A stretch of DNA of 64,000 bases from Fallopia convolvulus (GCA_964016875.1 OZ024721.1:35754823-35818822); one strand, 5' to 3'; positions 21,064 to 36,096 are shown, counted from the first letter of the stretch. A program made the numbers and translations. Notes: a model not told the origin generated them from the sequence alone.

Positions 21064-23141
21064 AAAACCAAATAAGCCTCAATCTAAATGGAAAGGAAAG
21101 AGTCAGAGTAATGAAGGTGAAAACAAACCAAAGAAACGCTTTGATAAAAGTAAAATCAAGTGTTTTTCATGTGGAAATTTTGGTCATTTCAAATCTGAAT
21201 GTGAGATGAAAAATAAAGAAGAAAACGTGAATCTTACAATTGGAAGAGAAGACCAAGAACCAGCATTGTTGATGATCAAATGTGAAGACAATGTTTTGAG
21301 GAATCTATTGGCACCAGAATCTGAACAAGAAGAAGAAAGACAAGGGTTCAGTAAGTGGTACTTAGATACAAGGGCCAGCAACGACATGACTGGTGACATT
21401 AAGTTGATTTCCATACTTGATAGAAACTTGAGAGGAAAAATGAGATTGGGAGATTCCTCCTTTGTAGATATTAATGGAAGAGGTAACATTATCTTCTCAA
21501 GTTCTACTGGTGAGCATGTGACTTTGACTGATGTTTATTATATTCCTAGATTGAAAGCAAATATAATCAGTATTGGTCAAATGGAGCAGAATGGGAATAG
21601 TTCAATCATAAAAGATGGAGTGTTTAGTATATATGCAAAAGGAGGAAGATTAGTTGCTAGTGTGAGGTGACAATTCAATAAGTTATACACTCTTACACTT
21701 AAAGTTGTCAAGCATGCTTGTTGACTTTTTTGAATGAGCCTGGTTGGCTCTGGCATGCCAGATATGGGCATGTTAATTTCAACTCACTCAGGAAATTGTC
21801 CGATGATAAGATGGTAGTTGGCATGCATGTGATCCGCCAAGTTAATAAGATTTGTGATGGGTGCCTAGTTGGGAAACATCACATAAGTTTTTTTTTACAA
21901 AAGCAACCTCATACAGATCAAGTAATCCACTAGATTTGATCCATGCTGATCTTTGTGGCCCTGTCTCTCCACCAACACTAGGAGGTATTTTCTACTTCTT
22001 ACTTTTGGTAGATGATTACTCTCGATTTATGTGGTTAAAACTGCTAAGAAGTAAGGATGAGGCATTTGCTGGTTTTAAGACATTTAAGGCCAGAGTTGAG
22101 TTAGAAAAGGGAGTGAAGATTAAGACACTAAGGACAGATCGTGGAGGTGAGTTTACATCGAAGCAGTTCAAAGAGTTCTGTGATATGGAAGGAATCCAGA
22201 GGCATTTGACTGCACCTTACTCCCCACAACAGAACGGGGTAGTGGAAAGGAGAAACCAGACTATTATGAAGATAGCCAGATGCATGTTGAATTGCAAGTC
22301 TCTCCCACCATATTTTCGGGGTGAAGATGTAAGTACTGCAATATATATATTGAATAGATCCCCAACAAGTACTCTGGATGGTGTAACTACATATGAAGCT
22401 TGTAACAATAGGAAGCCAGTGGTGACGCATTTGAAGATCTTTGGAAGTGTTGCACATGTCAAGAATACTACTCCAAATCTTCCTAAATTGCATGATAGAA
22501 GCAACGTGATGATATTTGTGGGCTATGAAGAAGGGTCGAAGGCATACAAGTTCTTTGATCCAAGCAAAAGGAAAATTGTGGTAAGTAGAGATGCAATTTT
22601 TGAGGAAGAAAGGAATTGGAACAATTCAGAGGAGAGTAATTAGGAAAACCAGAAGACCTTCACTGTGTGTATTTCTGGTGGTGAGCACACTACTGGTGTC
22701 TCACATGTGTAGTCAAATTAAATTTAAACACTTGACAGCACAATGCAACAGCAAGTGAGTCCAACAAGTGAGGCACATTCAAGCAACAGTCAGTTGCAGC
22801 AGTCTTTAGGATCGGGCAGTGCAAGTTCAACTGGTGAAGAAAGCTCCTTGACTCCTATAAGGATGAGATCCTTGCAAGAGATCTATGACTCAACCCAAGA
22901 ACTTGAAGAAGAGGTTGGCCTATGCTTCATAGCAAAAGATGAGTCTTGCACGTTTGAAGAAGCTGTGTTGAACAACGATTGGAAGAAGGCAATAGATGCT
23001 AAGATGGATTCAATCCAGAGTAATGGCACGTGGGAATTAGCTAATCTTCCTAAGAAGCACAAAGCTATAGGTCTTAGATGGATTTTCAAAATTAAAAGAG
23101 AACCTGATGGAAGCATTAAAAAAATACAAGGCGAGGCTGGT
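21014..23141 (+). pseudogene. pol: copia pol, unit 2
   Basis: Zinc knuckle, protease (DTRAS), GAG-pre-integrase, integrase and the RT start. Integrase (21861-22643) is open through all three catalytic positions, without the unit 1 stop. A TGA at 21668-21670 breaks the protease/pre-integrase region where unit 1 has CGA. RT is cut by the gypsy LTR at 23142. Confidence 0.85.
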
Positions 23142-26100
23142 TGTAATATCCCTGATTTTTCAGGATATTTTGATAATATTTTCGGGCATCTTTCCAAGAC
23201 CCGTTTATTAAATCTCGTTACGCGTTACGATCATATTAATGGAAATTATCCCTAGAAAGTTCAGATGGTTAGAATAAAATTATTGGAGTTGGTTTTATTA
23301 ACCAACATAATTTTTGGGATCACTTCCATGAAAGAAGTACTTTGATCCGATGAGATCCACTTAATTAATTATGTACCCGTTACGGTTATACTCTGAAACG
23401 TAACACCTAAAATTAAAAAAGTAGCGAATTAAAATCATCCGAGTTGATTTTATTAGTCTACATAATTTTTAGGATCGTTTCTATAAAGGAGTAATATAAT
23501 CCGAGGTATATAATTTTACCGCCCTAATGCAAGTCCCGTTCCAACACACATAACAATTCTTACCGACATCAGAATTATCTTCTTACTGTAGACACCCTTG
23601 CTGCCCACGTCTATTTCCCCTTTAAATAGATGACTCCCTCCGTTCAAGTTGTGAGCAGTCTCTTTAAAATTTCACTCTGCCACTTTTTCATTCCTATCCA
23701 ATCGTATGTATTATTGTTCAAATACTCAAACGTGAGAATGATCCCATCATATCCCTAAATTCAATCCCAATTCTTTCTCCTCCTGTGACTCCAACCAATC
23801 AGAAAGCCAATTGCCTTTAATCTTTGAAATGATAACGAACTCCCAGGACCCCACCCTTCTCTAATTAAATTCATTTCCAATTCACTTCTCTTGGTTCGAT
23901 TCATTTCAATCTCCCTCCGTTCAGTTTTATTCACGCCGGCATATATATCTCGACCTCATTTCGTCCGGTACGCCACCATCGTTATTTTCGGAGTCTCCGT
24001 TGAGCCTTTTGGTGTCGTTACGCTGCCCGCCGTTGACGTCGTTAGGATCGTGACGCTGCCATGACTCCATAGGATCAAACCGCTCTTGAAACCGACGCTC
24101 CGATCTTCCATACCGTCGATCTCTTGGTATGAACTTTCGATCCCTTTATACGTTCCGTTGGTCCATATTAAATTCCGAGAATTTTACACCACGTTCGTAT
24201 AATATAAATGAACACTTTTCATTTATAAGAAAGTACCAAAAAGATGACGTATGACCATCAAAATCTAACCCTAAGGAATGACGTTATTAAAAGGATTTAT
24301 ATATATAATTATTTCTTTATATATATAATAATAACTAAGTCATTTAATCCCATTACCCGTTTGGGATTGTGGATATTTAAATTCCGCTATTTAAATTTCC
24401 GCCTTTATTTTCTGTCCTTCGACCTAGTCCATTCCTGGTCGAAGTTGATCGTTATTTAAATTTCCGCGTTTATCTTTCCGTCCTTCGACCTAGTCCATTC
24501 CTGATCGAAGTGATCGTTATTTTAATTTCTATGACCTTGGTCCTTCAAGATCATATTTAAGCTTTATGTCATTTATGATTTTATGAAGTTCGTTTAAAAA
24601 GGAATAAAACGACCATTAAAATCTATAAAAAGAGGTAATACGATCAGGAGACGTTTACTCTCAAAGACATAATTAAGTTTGCTAAAGAGTTGTATAACGA
24701 ATTTATATGACAATGGCATTAAATTGAGTCGTTACTCTACTCGTTTTTCGAAAAGACGTTAAAAAGGGAATAAACAGTTAAGGAGTTTATTCATAAATCG
24801 TCTATTTAAGCTTTTAGAATTGTTCTTACCAGGAAAGGTTTAAGAAGTTCTCTTTGAAGCTGTTGCCTTATCTTTTTGCTAAGTTCGCTTTCAAGGTAAG
24901 TGGACGGTTCTCTCTTACCCTTTTTATTAAACGTGAATTTCTATTTCCGTTTAATATCGCTTAATTGTTGGGAACACTTGTTTGCTAAATAACCGGAATT
25001 AGGTTTATTTATTGATTAGATTTAACGACTGTTCGTTATTTCTTATTATTCGTACTACTAGTACAATTTAGGGCCGTTGATTGTGCTCTTATGCGATTGG
25101 AGATTTTCCTTTGAGATCTCTTTGTTGTGGATAATTGTAGAATAGGGATTTCGGGTTTTGACTCGCATATCTCTCTATAACTTGTTAGGTGGTATATCTA
25201 TTATCGACTCCTAACCTCCGGTCATGACTATGCCTGCTCTATCGATAAGAGAGGTGCCCGCACTCTAGCTAAGTGCACTAATATGCAAGGTCCGAAATAT
25301 TGTCCTTGGCATCCCCGACTAATTTGCGAGCCAACTTAAAAGTCGTTAACTAAATTGAAAGTTTTATGACTTAAGAAAAGGTAGAGTGCCCAATGCACTA
25401 TAATTAATGAACCAGGACGGTTAGTACAACTTGGAAGACCGTTCTCGCTCCCGGCTTGAAAAGATTGTCTTCTAATCTGAATTCATGCTCGACTTGTTTC
25501 AAACGCCTATAAAATGGCGAAATGGGTTAGGTGTAGAAAGCCCTAGCGGCCATCTCCCCATTGGCATTTCCGAGTATGGTGAGGTTAGTCGAGGTCCGGA
25601 TAGTCGACGGAGGCTTTTAAACTATCAAATGTGTGATAATACAGTTCCCAACAAATCTCGTAATTCCAATGGAACCACATAGCTGTGGTGTCCTATCTCA
25701 ATCTTGTACTCTATTATCTCTTCTCTTCTTTCGGGACGCTAACTGTTGGATCATCGACCGGATTGTTACTCGGATATTCGATGCCACATGTTTAGACTTT
25801 CCCATGAGAACCTAGCCCTATTCTTCCTCTTACTAGTCTCTAGATAGACTAACCCGCTTTCTTTCTTTCCCGGTTCGTCCGGCTGGTATTTCTTGCCTTT
25901 TATGGAAATATCAGGTAGTGAAGGTCGGACCCTAATAGGTTAGAAGACGGAGCCTTGAAGACCTTGAAGGAAGGAAGGAAGGAAGTTTGTTTTAAATGTT
26001 TTAAAGTATTTTGGGTCCCACATGCTTATGTACGAACCATGGTCTATAACTGATCGTCTTAATAGTCCGCTGCTGTTCACTTTTGATGTATTTCTCTAAA

Positions 26101-26298
26101 TGAACAATGAAGATGTAATAACAGTATTTGTTTCCCTTCAACCAGTATGTAATGAACAAGTTTAATATTTGTAATATAATTCCTGCATTATGGTTTTTAC
26201 TTGAAATGTGTTGTGTTACCTAGCCTCGGGTGGCTTCGGATGGTAAAGTCCGACGTCACTGGCGGTAGCACCCTTGGTTTAAAAATAGGGGTGTTACA
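23142..26298 (+). mobile_element. gypsy LTR, unit 2
   Basis: A 3,157-bp LTR, TGTAATATCCC to GGGGTGTTACA, without the duplication of unit 1. The GGAAG microsatellite near 25970-25986 is one repeat shorter than in unit 1. An intact primer site TGGTATCAGAGCC lies at 26303-26315. Confidence 0.9.
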
Positions 26299-26529
26299 AT
26301 TATGGTATCAGAGCCGAAAGTTTTGTTTTTCACTGAAAACACCTTTTGATTCTATTTAATTGAGAATCACTCGTAAAGAACTTCTTAGAAGTGTCTAGGA
26401 CTTTAACCTTAGGGAAATGTCTAGACTTATGCATTTAAGAAACATGATTTGATTTCAGAACTTCCTTCCAAAATCTTCACCTCAAGTATTAGATTACCGA
26501 AATTCTAATACTGGCTTCATCTTCTGAAA

Positions 26530-27077
26530 ATGTCGGATGCTGGAAGTAGAGCCGTGCTCAACAAGAAGCGGAAAGCGCAAGAAAAGCCATCGAAGATGCT
26601 TACTCCTCTACTAATCCACAACAGGCTGGATCGACATCCAACCAAATTCCTTTGTACCATTCGGATAGCTCTGCGAATCAAGGATCTAATATGCCAAGCA
26701 ATATGTCGGATTCGAGGAGTTCTAACACAGAATCATGGGGAGACGAAGGCTGCCACTCTTCGGAATATAATCCTTATGACGCAATAGTAACTTTTGGACC
26801 AGCCTCGTTCCTTTTTCTTCACAGAAGGACTCAACTACTCCGAGAGCAAAGAATTTTATGGCAGAACAATGCAAGGCGATTGGAGCGACAGGTCCTTCGC
26901 CGAGGGTATCGTAGCAATGAAGATGACATCGCGTTAGGCAACCTTCGCATCCAAACAATACAGGCTGATCTGTTGTTAGGATATACAGGAGGGATTCCGG
27001 AAATAGGCAGCTTTGATCAAGACTTCATTATTATTTACTGCTATCCTCCGTCAATGCCGCCGCCGCCATGGGTCTGA
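26530..27077 (+). pseudogene. gag: gypsy gag fragment, unit 2 (frameshifted)
   Basis: Copy of 17510-18058 with a one-base loss after MSDAGSRA, so the start frame is lost and the second part resumes from about 26652. The change is shared with unit 3. Confidence 0.55.
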
Positions 27078-27324
27078 ATAGCTCCCAAGGTTTTCTCAAC
27101 TATAATAAAGTCCTTGGACTTATGTCCTGACGCCACTCTCGAAGTTTATGCCAACCACTAATTTTGTTACTAGACAAAATGGTTGACTTCTACTGAATAG
27201 ACTTCGCGATTCTCGCTTTCGTTTTATTTCTACCCCTAAGTCCGTTAGTAAACTCCACCATTCACTGTTATAAGGATGGTTGGGGTCGGTGGTAAAGTTG
27301 TCTTGATTTCAAGAATAGGGTTCC

Positions 27325-28997
27325 AATGTTATGGACAAAACAAACCAACCATTTCCCATCACTATCTCTTGTCACTCTCGTTGCAGCTGCCAATCTATCA
27401 TCCTTCACCAAGCCATTCGTATTAAGCTTCACGCAACTTTCATTTCGTCCGCTCCATCTAACAAACACCTCTTCTCGTCCGCAAATTGTTTGATTTTTGG
27501 ACAAAGGAGTCATTGCTTATTTATAATTCCCAACTTGCCTTTGTATGAAATTTAGTCTATTTCCTATAAAATTATCCTAGCAAAAAACAATCATATTACG
27601 CCATTTTCAAATCCACCACAATCCAGTAGCAAAAGCGCTTAACTAGGAAACACCACCCGACTCCAATCCAAATGACAAGAAATATTCATTCAAATCCAAA
27701 AAGCAAAGTCTAAATCAAAGAAATCTTCCTTAGATAGAGGAATGTGAAGATCATCCCAAAAGCGCTTTGTAATGTCACAATCACGCAAAAAATGGATCAA
27801 CGACTCTTCCTCGTTTGTACATATAGCACAAATTGCATTGGTAGCGAAGTGCCTATGAACAATTTCTTTATTGGTGAGGATGACTCCTTTAAAGACTATC
27901 CAAACAAACTTCTTGGCACGTACCGTATACTATAGACGCCATATCAATTTATAAATGTGAGCATTATTTCATTTCTCAATTCGATCACCCCTTAGTATCT
28001 CATAAGCAAACAACACTCTTTAATCCCCACAAGGCGAGAAGCGCCACCTAAGCACATCGATCGGTTGCCTCGGGGCTAGGAGAAACCGTTATAGATGCTA
28101 ATTTGAGCAACACCGAGGGTGGTAACAGGCCATTAAGATCATGCCAGTTCCAACCACTATTTGATGACTAGTAGTCACCGATAGTACACTCTAAGTCAAG
28201 GTTGGAAATAGGGCCGATCACCACCACATGATTCTGACTATCATCCATTAATCATTTATCCATCTAGAAACTAATTAATATGGCAACCATTGCCAACACA
28301 CCATCGAGTACCTTATGTGACAACATATTAGACTCCATCTCTCAAGCTACGAAGGATTTACTCGATTGCAAAGAGAGGTACGAAAATACTTAATTTGCTC
28401 GTATGACATTCACCCATAATTTGCCATATTTTTTCTTAAGAAACACCACCCAATTAAGCTTCCCAATCAAAGCAAAATTCGTCTCCTTCATAGATCAGAC
28501 TCCAAGCTCCTCATGGGACATTGGTTTGCAAGCATCCTCCCAATTAACTGTTAACATGGTGGATTCACCTTCTTGATTAATCTTTTCCATTCAAAAGCCA
28601 GGATTAAAAGAAAAGCTCCAGTAGTGTTATTGATCGGAATTAAATCAATTGCAAGCAAACAATAAAAAGACTTGAAAATATCAATAGTATGCAATTCAAA
28701 ATCCTCTCGATCTTCAATCCAATTATTGTTTGAATCACGCAACATCATCACTTTGTTTCTCTTTCATTGAGTGTTTGACGTTGCATGGAAAACGATATTT
28801 TGTTCGCCACTCTTAGGCCACTGGACTCGAGATTTTTGGAGCCACAACAACTCCTCTCTCTCTCTGTGTGTTCACTACTAAGCCATATTGAAATTTGATT
28901 TCCCGCTCAAGTAAAACATCAATTGGGCCCAAGCTTATCAAACTTTGCACAACATCAATGCAAGATAATAGTTTCTGCTTCTAAACTAAGATATTAC
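27325..28997 (-). pseudogene. LINE-1 fragment, unit 3
   Basis: Copy of the LINE block. It has ILAFEWKR where units 1 and 2 have IPAFEWKR and IPPFEWKR, a variant shared with unit 4. Confidence 0.8.
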
Positions 28998-29349
28998 TGA
29001 AAGACATAAGCTTGATTAGTGTTTCTTAGTTTTTTATGTATTTCTTGTTATTAGTTGAGTCTGTAACAAGCCAAACAGAAGTTAAGTGCTTCGCGTGTAA
29101 GACAGGGAGAATAACTGTCACATGAAGTGGTTAGTTAAACTGTCAAGTTAACTGCTCTAGAAGTTAGTTAGAGGCAGTTAGTACAGACTTGTAAGTGTGT
29201 TATATATATGTAACACGTGTAAGAAAACAGACTGTTGGTTCTGTTATTAAAAGAAGATCAATACAAGATTGTAGTATTGTTCATTGAGTGTGTTCTTTTG
29301 TGTGAGATTCACATTGGGTTTATCAGAATCAATTGTATTTCTCTCTTCA
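28998..29349 (+). mobile_element. copia 5' LTR, unit 3
   Basis: Begins TGAAAGACATAAG, missing one A relative to units 1 and 2. The same loss is in unit 4. The primer site follows two bases after the LTR end. Confidence 0.92.
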
Positions 29350-29382
29350 CTTGGTATCAGAGCAAAATAGAAGAGAGCAAAA

Positions 29383-30081
29383 ATGACAAAGGACAAGAGT
29401 TCAAACTCTAGAGACGAAGATGGCATCATCAAGATCAATGGAGAAAAATCCATATCCCTTCAATACCTTATGCTAATGAAGACCAATTACACTGTGTAGG
29501 CAATTAAGATGGAAGTTTTCCTCACAACACAAGGATTATGGGAAGCCGTGGAAGGATCCGCTGAAGTTGAAGCCAAGAAAGATAAGATGGTGTTGGCATG
29601 CATTTTCCAAGCAATTGGTGAAGATGTTCTCTTGCAAATAGGAGCAAAGAAGTCTGCAAAGGAGGCGTGGGATATGATCAAGATGATGAATGAAGGGGCT
29701 GAAAGAATCAAAGAGGTAAAGATTCAAACCCTTCTAAGAGAGTATGAAAGCCTTAGAATGAGAGAGACAGAATCTGTAGATGAATTTGCTACTAGATTGA
29801 ACATGAATGTTAGCAAAATGAGGAGTTTTGGTCATAATATTGAAGAACAGGGTTTGGTTAAGAAGTTACTTAGATCCAAATCTTCAAAATTTGTCCAAAT
29901 TACTACGACTATGGAGGAATCCTGTGATCTGAAAAGTAAGAGTGTAGATGAGATTGTCGGTTCCTTAAAGGCTCATGAAGAAAGATTGAATGAATTTTCT
30001 GAGAAAGGCTTAGAAAGTGCTCTTCTAACTCGTGATGAGTGGAAGGCAAAAGAAAAGGGTAAGTCTAAAAGAAAAGACTAG
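29383..30081 (+). pseudogene. gag: copia gag, unit 3 (broken)
   Basis: Same as unit 2, including the early TAG and the M and S substitutions in the gag domain. Confidence 0.8.
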
Positions 30082-32159
30082 AAAACCAAATAAGCCTCAA
30101 TCTAAATGGAAAGGAAAGAGTCAGAGTAATGAAGGTGAAAACAAACCAAAGAAACGCTTTGATAAAAGTAAAATCAAGTGTTTTTCATGTGGAAATTTTG
30201 GTCATTTCAAATCTGAATGTGAGATGAAAAATAAAGAAGAAAACGTGAATCTTACAATTGGAAGAGAAGACCAAGAACCAGCATTGTTGATGATCAAATG
30301 TGAAGACAATGTTTTGAGGAATCTATTGGCACCAGAATCTGAACAAGAAGAAGAAAGACAAGGGTTCAGTAAGTGGTACTTAGATACAAGGGCCAGCAAC
30401 GACATGACTGGTGACATTAAGTTGATTTCCATACTTGATAGAAACTTGAGAGGAAAAATGAGATTGGGAGATTCCTCCTTTGTAGATATTAATGGAAGAG
30501 GTAACATTATCTTCTCAAGTTCTACTGGTGAGCATGTGACTTTGACTGATGTTTATTATATTCCTAGATTGAAAGCAAATATAATCAATATTGGTCAAAT
30601 GGAGCAGAATGGGAATAGTTCAATCATAAAAGATGGAGTGTTTAGTATATATGCAAAAGGAGGAAGATTAGTTGCTAGTGTGAGGTGACAATTCAATAAG
30701 TTATACACTCTTACACTTAAAGTTGTCAAGCATGCTTGTTGACTTTTTTGAATGAGCCTGGTTGGCTCTGGCATGCCAGATATGGGCATGTTAATTTCAA
30801 CTCACTCAGGAAATTGTCCGATGATAAGATGGTAGTTGGCATGCATGTGATCCGCCAAGTTAATAAGATTTGTGATGGGTGCCTAGTTGGGAAACATCAC
30901 ATAAGTTTTTTTTTACAAAAGCAACCTCATACAGATCAAGTAATCCACTAGATTTGATCCATGCTGATCTTTGTGGCCCTGTCTCTCCACCAACACTAGG
31001 AGGTAATTTCTACTTCTTACTTTTGGTAGATGATTACTCTCGATTTATGTGGTTAAAACTGCTAAGAAGTAAGGATGAGGCATTTGCTGGTTTTAAGACA
31101 TTTAAGGCCAGAGTTGAGTTAGAAAAGGGAGTGAAGATTAAGACACTAAGGACAGATCGTGGAGGTGAGTTTACATCGAAGCAGTTCAAAGAGTTCTGTG
31201 ATATGGAAGGAATCCAGAGGCATTTGACTGCACCTTACTCCCCACAACAGAACGGGGTAGTGGAAAGGAGAAACCAGACTATTATGAAGATAGCCAGATG
31301 CATGTTGAATTGCAAGTCTCTCCCACCATATTTTCGGGGTGAAGATGTAAGTACTGCAATATATATATTGAATAGATCCCCAACAAGTACTCTGGATGGT
31401 GTAACTACATATGAAGCTTGTAACAATAGGAAGCCAGTGGTGACGCATTTGAAGATCTTTGGAAGTGTTGCACATGTCAAGAATACTACTCCAAATCTTC
31501 CTAAATTGCATGATAGAAGCAACGTGATGATATTTGTGGGCTATGAAGAAGGGTCGAAGGCATACAAGTTCTTTGATCCAAGCAAAAGGAAAATTGTGGT
31601 AAGTAGAGATGCAATTTTTGAGGAAGAAAGGAATTGGAACAATTCAGAGGAGAGTAATTAGGAAAACCAGAAGACCTTCACTGTGTGTATTTCTGGTGGT
31701 GAGCACACTACTGGTGTCTCACATGTGTAGTCAAATTAAATTTAAACACTTGACAGCACAATGCAACAGCAAGTGAGTCCAACAAGTGAGGCACATTCAA
31801 GCAACAGTCAGTTGCAGCAGTCTTTAGGATCGGGCAGTGCAAGTTCAACTGGTGAAGAAAGCTCCTTGACTCCTATAAGGATGAGATCCTTGCAAGAGAT
31901 CTATGACTCAACCCAAGAACTTGAAGAAGAGGTTGGCCTATGCTTCATAGCAAAAGATGAGTCTTGCACGTTTGAAGAAGCTGTGTTGAACAACGATTGG
32001 AAGAAGGCAATAGATGCTAAGATGGATTCAATCCAGAGTAATGGCACGTGGGAATTAGCTAATCTTCCTAAGAAGCACAAAGCTATAGGTCTTAGATGGA
32101 TTTTCAAAATTAAAAGAGAACCTGATGGAAGCATTAAAAAAATACAAGGCGAGGCTGGT
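30032..32159 (+). pseudogene. pol: copia pol, unit 3
   Basis: Zinc knuckle to RT start. Integrase at 30879-31661 is open with its catalytic D, D, E motifs in place. The TGA at 30686-30688 is shared with unit 2. Protease has DTRAS. RT is cut by the gypsy LTR at 32160. Confidence 0.85.
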
Positions 32160-35100
32160 TGTAATATCCCTGATTTTTCAGGATATTTTGATAATATTTT
32201 CGGGCATCTTTCCAAGACCCGTTTATTAAATCTCGTTACGCGTTACGATCATATTAATGGAAATTATCCCTAGAAAGTTCAGATGGTTAGAATAAAATTA
32301 TTGGAGTTGGTTTTATTAACCAACATAATTTTTGGGATCACTTCCATGAAAGAAGTACTTTGATCCGATGAGATCCACTTAATTAATTATGTACCCGTTA
32401 CGGTTATACTCTGAAACGTAACACCTAAAATTAAAAAAGTAGCGAATTAAAATCATCCGAGTTGATTTTATTAGTCTACATAATTTTTAGGATCGTTTCT
32501 ATAAAGGAGTAATATAATCCGAGGTATATAATTTTACCGCCCTAATGCAAGTCCCGTTCCAACACACATAACAATTCTTACCGACATCAGAATTATCTTC
32601 TTACTGTAGACACCCTTGCTGCCACGTCTATTTCCCCTTTAAATAGATGACTCCCTCCGTTCAAGTTGTGAGCAGTCTCTTTAAAATTTCACTCTGCCAC
32701 TTTTTCATTCCTATCCAATCGTATGTATTATTGTTCAAATACTCAAACGTGAGAATGATCCCATCATATCCCTAAATTCAATCCCAATTCTTTCTCCTCC
32801 TGTGACTCCAACCAATCAGAAAGCCAATTGCCTTTAATCTTTGAAATGATAACGAACTCCCAGGACCCCACCCTTCTCTAATTAAATTCATTTCCAATTC
32901 ACTTCTCTTGGTTCGATTCATTTCAATCTCCCTCCGTTCAGTTTTATTCACGCCGGCATATATATCTCGGCCTCATTTCGTCCGGTACGCCACCATCGTT
33001 ATTTTCGGAGTCTCCGTTGAGCCTTTTGGTGTCGTTACGCTGCCCGCCGTTGACGTCGTTAGGATCGTGACGCTGCCATGACTCCATAGGATCAAACCGC
33101 TCTTGAAACCGACGCTCCGATCTTCCATACCGTCGATCTCTTGGTATGAACTTTCGATCCCTTTATACGTTCCGTTGGTCCATATTAAATTCCGAGAATT
33201 TTACACCACGTTCGTATAATATAAATGAACACTTTTCATTTATAAGAAAGTACCAAAAAGATGACGTATGACCATCAAAATCTAACCCTAAGGAATGACG
33301 TTATTAAAAGGATTTATATATATATAATTATTTCTTTATATATATAATAATAACTAAGTCATTTAATCCCATTACCCGTTTGGGATTGTGGATATTTAAA
33401 TTCCGCTATTTAAATTTCCGCCTTTATTTTCTGTCCTTCGACCTAGTCCATTCCTGGTCGAAGTTGATCGTTATTTAAATTTCCGCGTTTATCTTTCCGT
33501 CCTTCGACCTAGTCCATTCCTGATCGAAGTGATCGTTATTTTAATTTCTATGACCTTGGTCCTTCAAGATCATATTTAAGCTTTATGTCATTTATGATTT
33601 TATGAAGTTCGTTTAAAAAGGAATAAAACGACCATTAAAATCTATAAAAAGAGGTAATACGATCAGGAGACGTTTACTCTCAAAGACATAATTAAGTTTG
33701 CTAAAGAGTTGTATAACGAATTTATATGACAATGGCATTAAATTGAGTCGTTACTCTACTCGTTTTTCGAAAAGACGTTAAAAAGGGAATAAACAGTTAA
33801 GGAGTTTATTCATAAATCGTCTATTTAAGCTTTTAGAATTGTTCTTACCAGGAAAGGTTTAAGAAGTTCTCTTTGAAGCTGTTGCCTTATCTTTTTGCTA
33901 AGTTCGCTTTCAAGGTAAGTGGACGGTTCTCTCTTACCCTTTTTATTAAACGTGAATTTCTATTTCCGTTTAATATCGCTTAATTGTTGGGAACACTTGT
34001 TTGCTAAATAACCGGAATTAGGTTTATTTATTGATTAGATTTAACGACTGTTCGTTATTTCTTATTATTCGTACTACTAGTACAATTTAGGGCCGTTGAT
34101 TGTGCTCTTATGCGATTGGAGATTTTCCTTTGAGATCTCTTTGTTGTGGATAATTGTAGAATAGGGATTTCGGGTTTTGACTCGCATATCTCTCTATAAC
34201 TTGTTAGGTGGTATATCTATTATCGACTCCTAACCTCCGGTCATGACTATGCCTGCTCTATCGATAAGAGAGGTGCCCGCACTCTAGCTAAGTGCACTAA
34301 TATGCAAGGTCCGAAATATTGTCCTTGGCATCCCCGACTAATTTGCGAGCCAACTTAAAAGTCGTTAACTAAATTGAAAGTTTTATGACTTAAGAAAAGG
34401 TAGAGTGCCCAATGCACTATAATTAATGAACCAGGACGGTTAGTACAACTTGGAAGACCGTTCTCGCTCCCGGCTTGAAAAGATTGTCTTCTAATCTGAA
34501 TTCATGCTCGACTTGTTTCAAACGCCTATAAAATGGCGAAATGGGTTAGGTGTAGAAAGCCCTAGCGGCCATCTCCCCATTGGCATTTCCGAGTATGGTG
34601 AGGTTAGTCGAGGTCCGGATAGTCGACGGAGGCTTTTAAACTATCAAATGTGTGATAATACAGTTCCCAACAAATCTCGTAATTCCAATGGAACCACATA
34701 GCTGTGGTGTCCTATCTCAATCTTGTACTCTATTATCTCTTCTCTTCTTTCGGGACGCTAACTGTTGGATCATCGACCGGATTGTTACTCGGATATTCGA
34801 TGCCACATGTTTAGACTTTCCCATGAGAACCTAGCCCTATTCTTCCTCTTACTAGTCTCTAGATAGACTAACCCGCTTTCTTTCTTTCCCGGTTCGTCCG
34901 GCTGGTATTTCTTGCCTTTTATGGAAATATCAGGTAGTGAAGGTCGGACCCTAATAGGTTAGAAGACGGAGCCTTGAAGACCTTGAAGGAAGGAAGGAAG
35001 GAAGTTTGTTTTAAATGTTTTAAAGTATTTTGGGTCCCACATGCTTATGTACGAACCATGGTCTATAACTGATCGTCTTAATAGTCCGCTGCTGTTCACT

Positions 35101-35317
35101 TTTGATGTATTTCTCTAAATGAACAATGAAGATGTAATAACAGTATTTGTTTCCCTTCAACCAGTATGTAATGAACAAGTTTAATATTTGTAATATAATT
35201 CCTGCATTATGGTTTTTACTTGAAATGTGTTGTGTTACCTAGCCTCGGGTGGCTTCGGATGGTAAAGTCCGACGTCACTGGCGGTAGCACCCTTGGTTTA
35301 AAAATAGGGGTGTTACA
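32160..35317 (+). mobile_element. gypsy LTR, unit 3
   Basis: A 3,158-bp LTR with TG/CA ends, nearly identical to unit 2. The primer site TGGTATCAGAGCC follows at 35322-35334. Confidence 0.9.
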
Positions 35318-35548
35318 ATTATGGTATCAGAGCCGAAAGTTTTGTTTTTCACTGAAAACACCTTTTGATTCTATTTAATTGAGAATCACTCGTAAAGAAC
35401 TTCTTAGAAGTGTCTAGGACTTTAACCTTAGGGAAATGTCTAGACTTATGCATTTAAGAAACATGATTTGATTTCAGAACTTCCTTCCAAAATCTTCACC
35501 TCAAGTATTAGATTACCGAAATTCTAATACTGGCTTCATCTTCTGAAA

Positions 35549-36096
35549 ATGTCGGATGCTGGAAGTAGAGCCGTGCTCAACAAGAAGCGGAAAGCGCAAG
35601 AAAAGCCATCGAAGATGCTTACTCCTCTACTAATCCACAACAGGCTGGATCGACATCCAACCAAATTCCTTTGTACCATTCGGATAGCTCTGCGAATCAA
35701 GGATCTAATATGCCAAGCAATATGTCGGATTCGAGGAGTTCTAACACAGAATCATGGGGAGACGAAGGCTGCCACTCTTCGGAATATAATCCTTATGACG
35801 CAATAGTAACTTTTGGACCAGCCTCGTTCCTTTTTCTTCACATAAGGACTCAACTACTCCGAGAGCAAAGAATTTTATGGCAGAACAATGCAAGGCGATT
35901 GGAGCGACAGGTCCTTCGCCGAGGGTATCGTAGCAATGAAGATGACATCGCGTTAGGCAACCTTCGCATCCAAACAATACAGGCTGATCTGTTGTTAGGA
36001 TATACAGGAGGGATTCTGGAAATAGGCAGCTTTGATCAAGACTTCATTATTATTTACTGCTATCCTCCGTCAATGCCGCCGCCGCCATGGGTCTGA
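35549..36096 (+). pseudogene. gag: gypsy gag fragment, unit 3 (frameshifted)
   Basis: Carries the same one-base loss as unit 2. One further difference is GGILEIG where unit 2 has GGIPEIG. It ends 247 bp before the array junction. Confidence 0.55.

Larger units (their letters stand above)
18306..27324 (+). repeat. tandem array unit 2 (9,019 bp)
   Basis: Second unit, nearly identical to unit 3 by eye. It lacks the 1,658-bp internal duplication of unit 1. Confidence 0.92.
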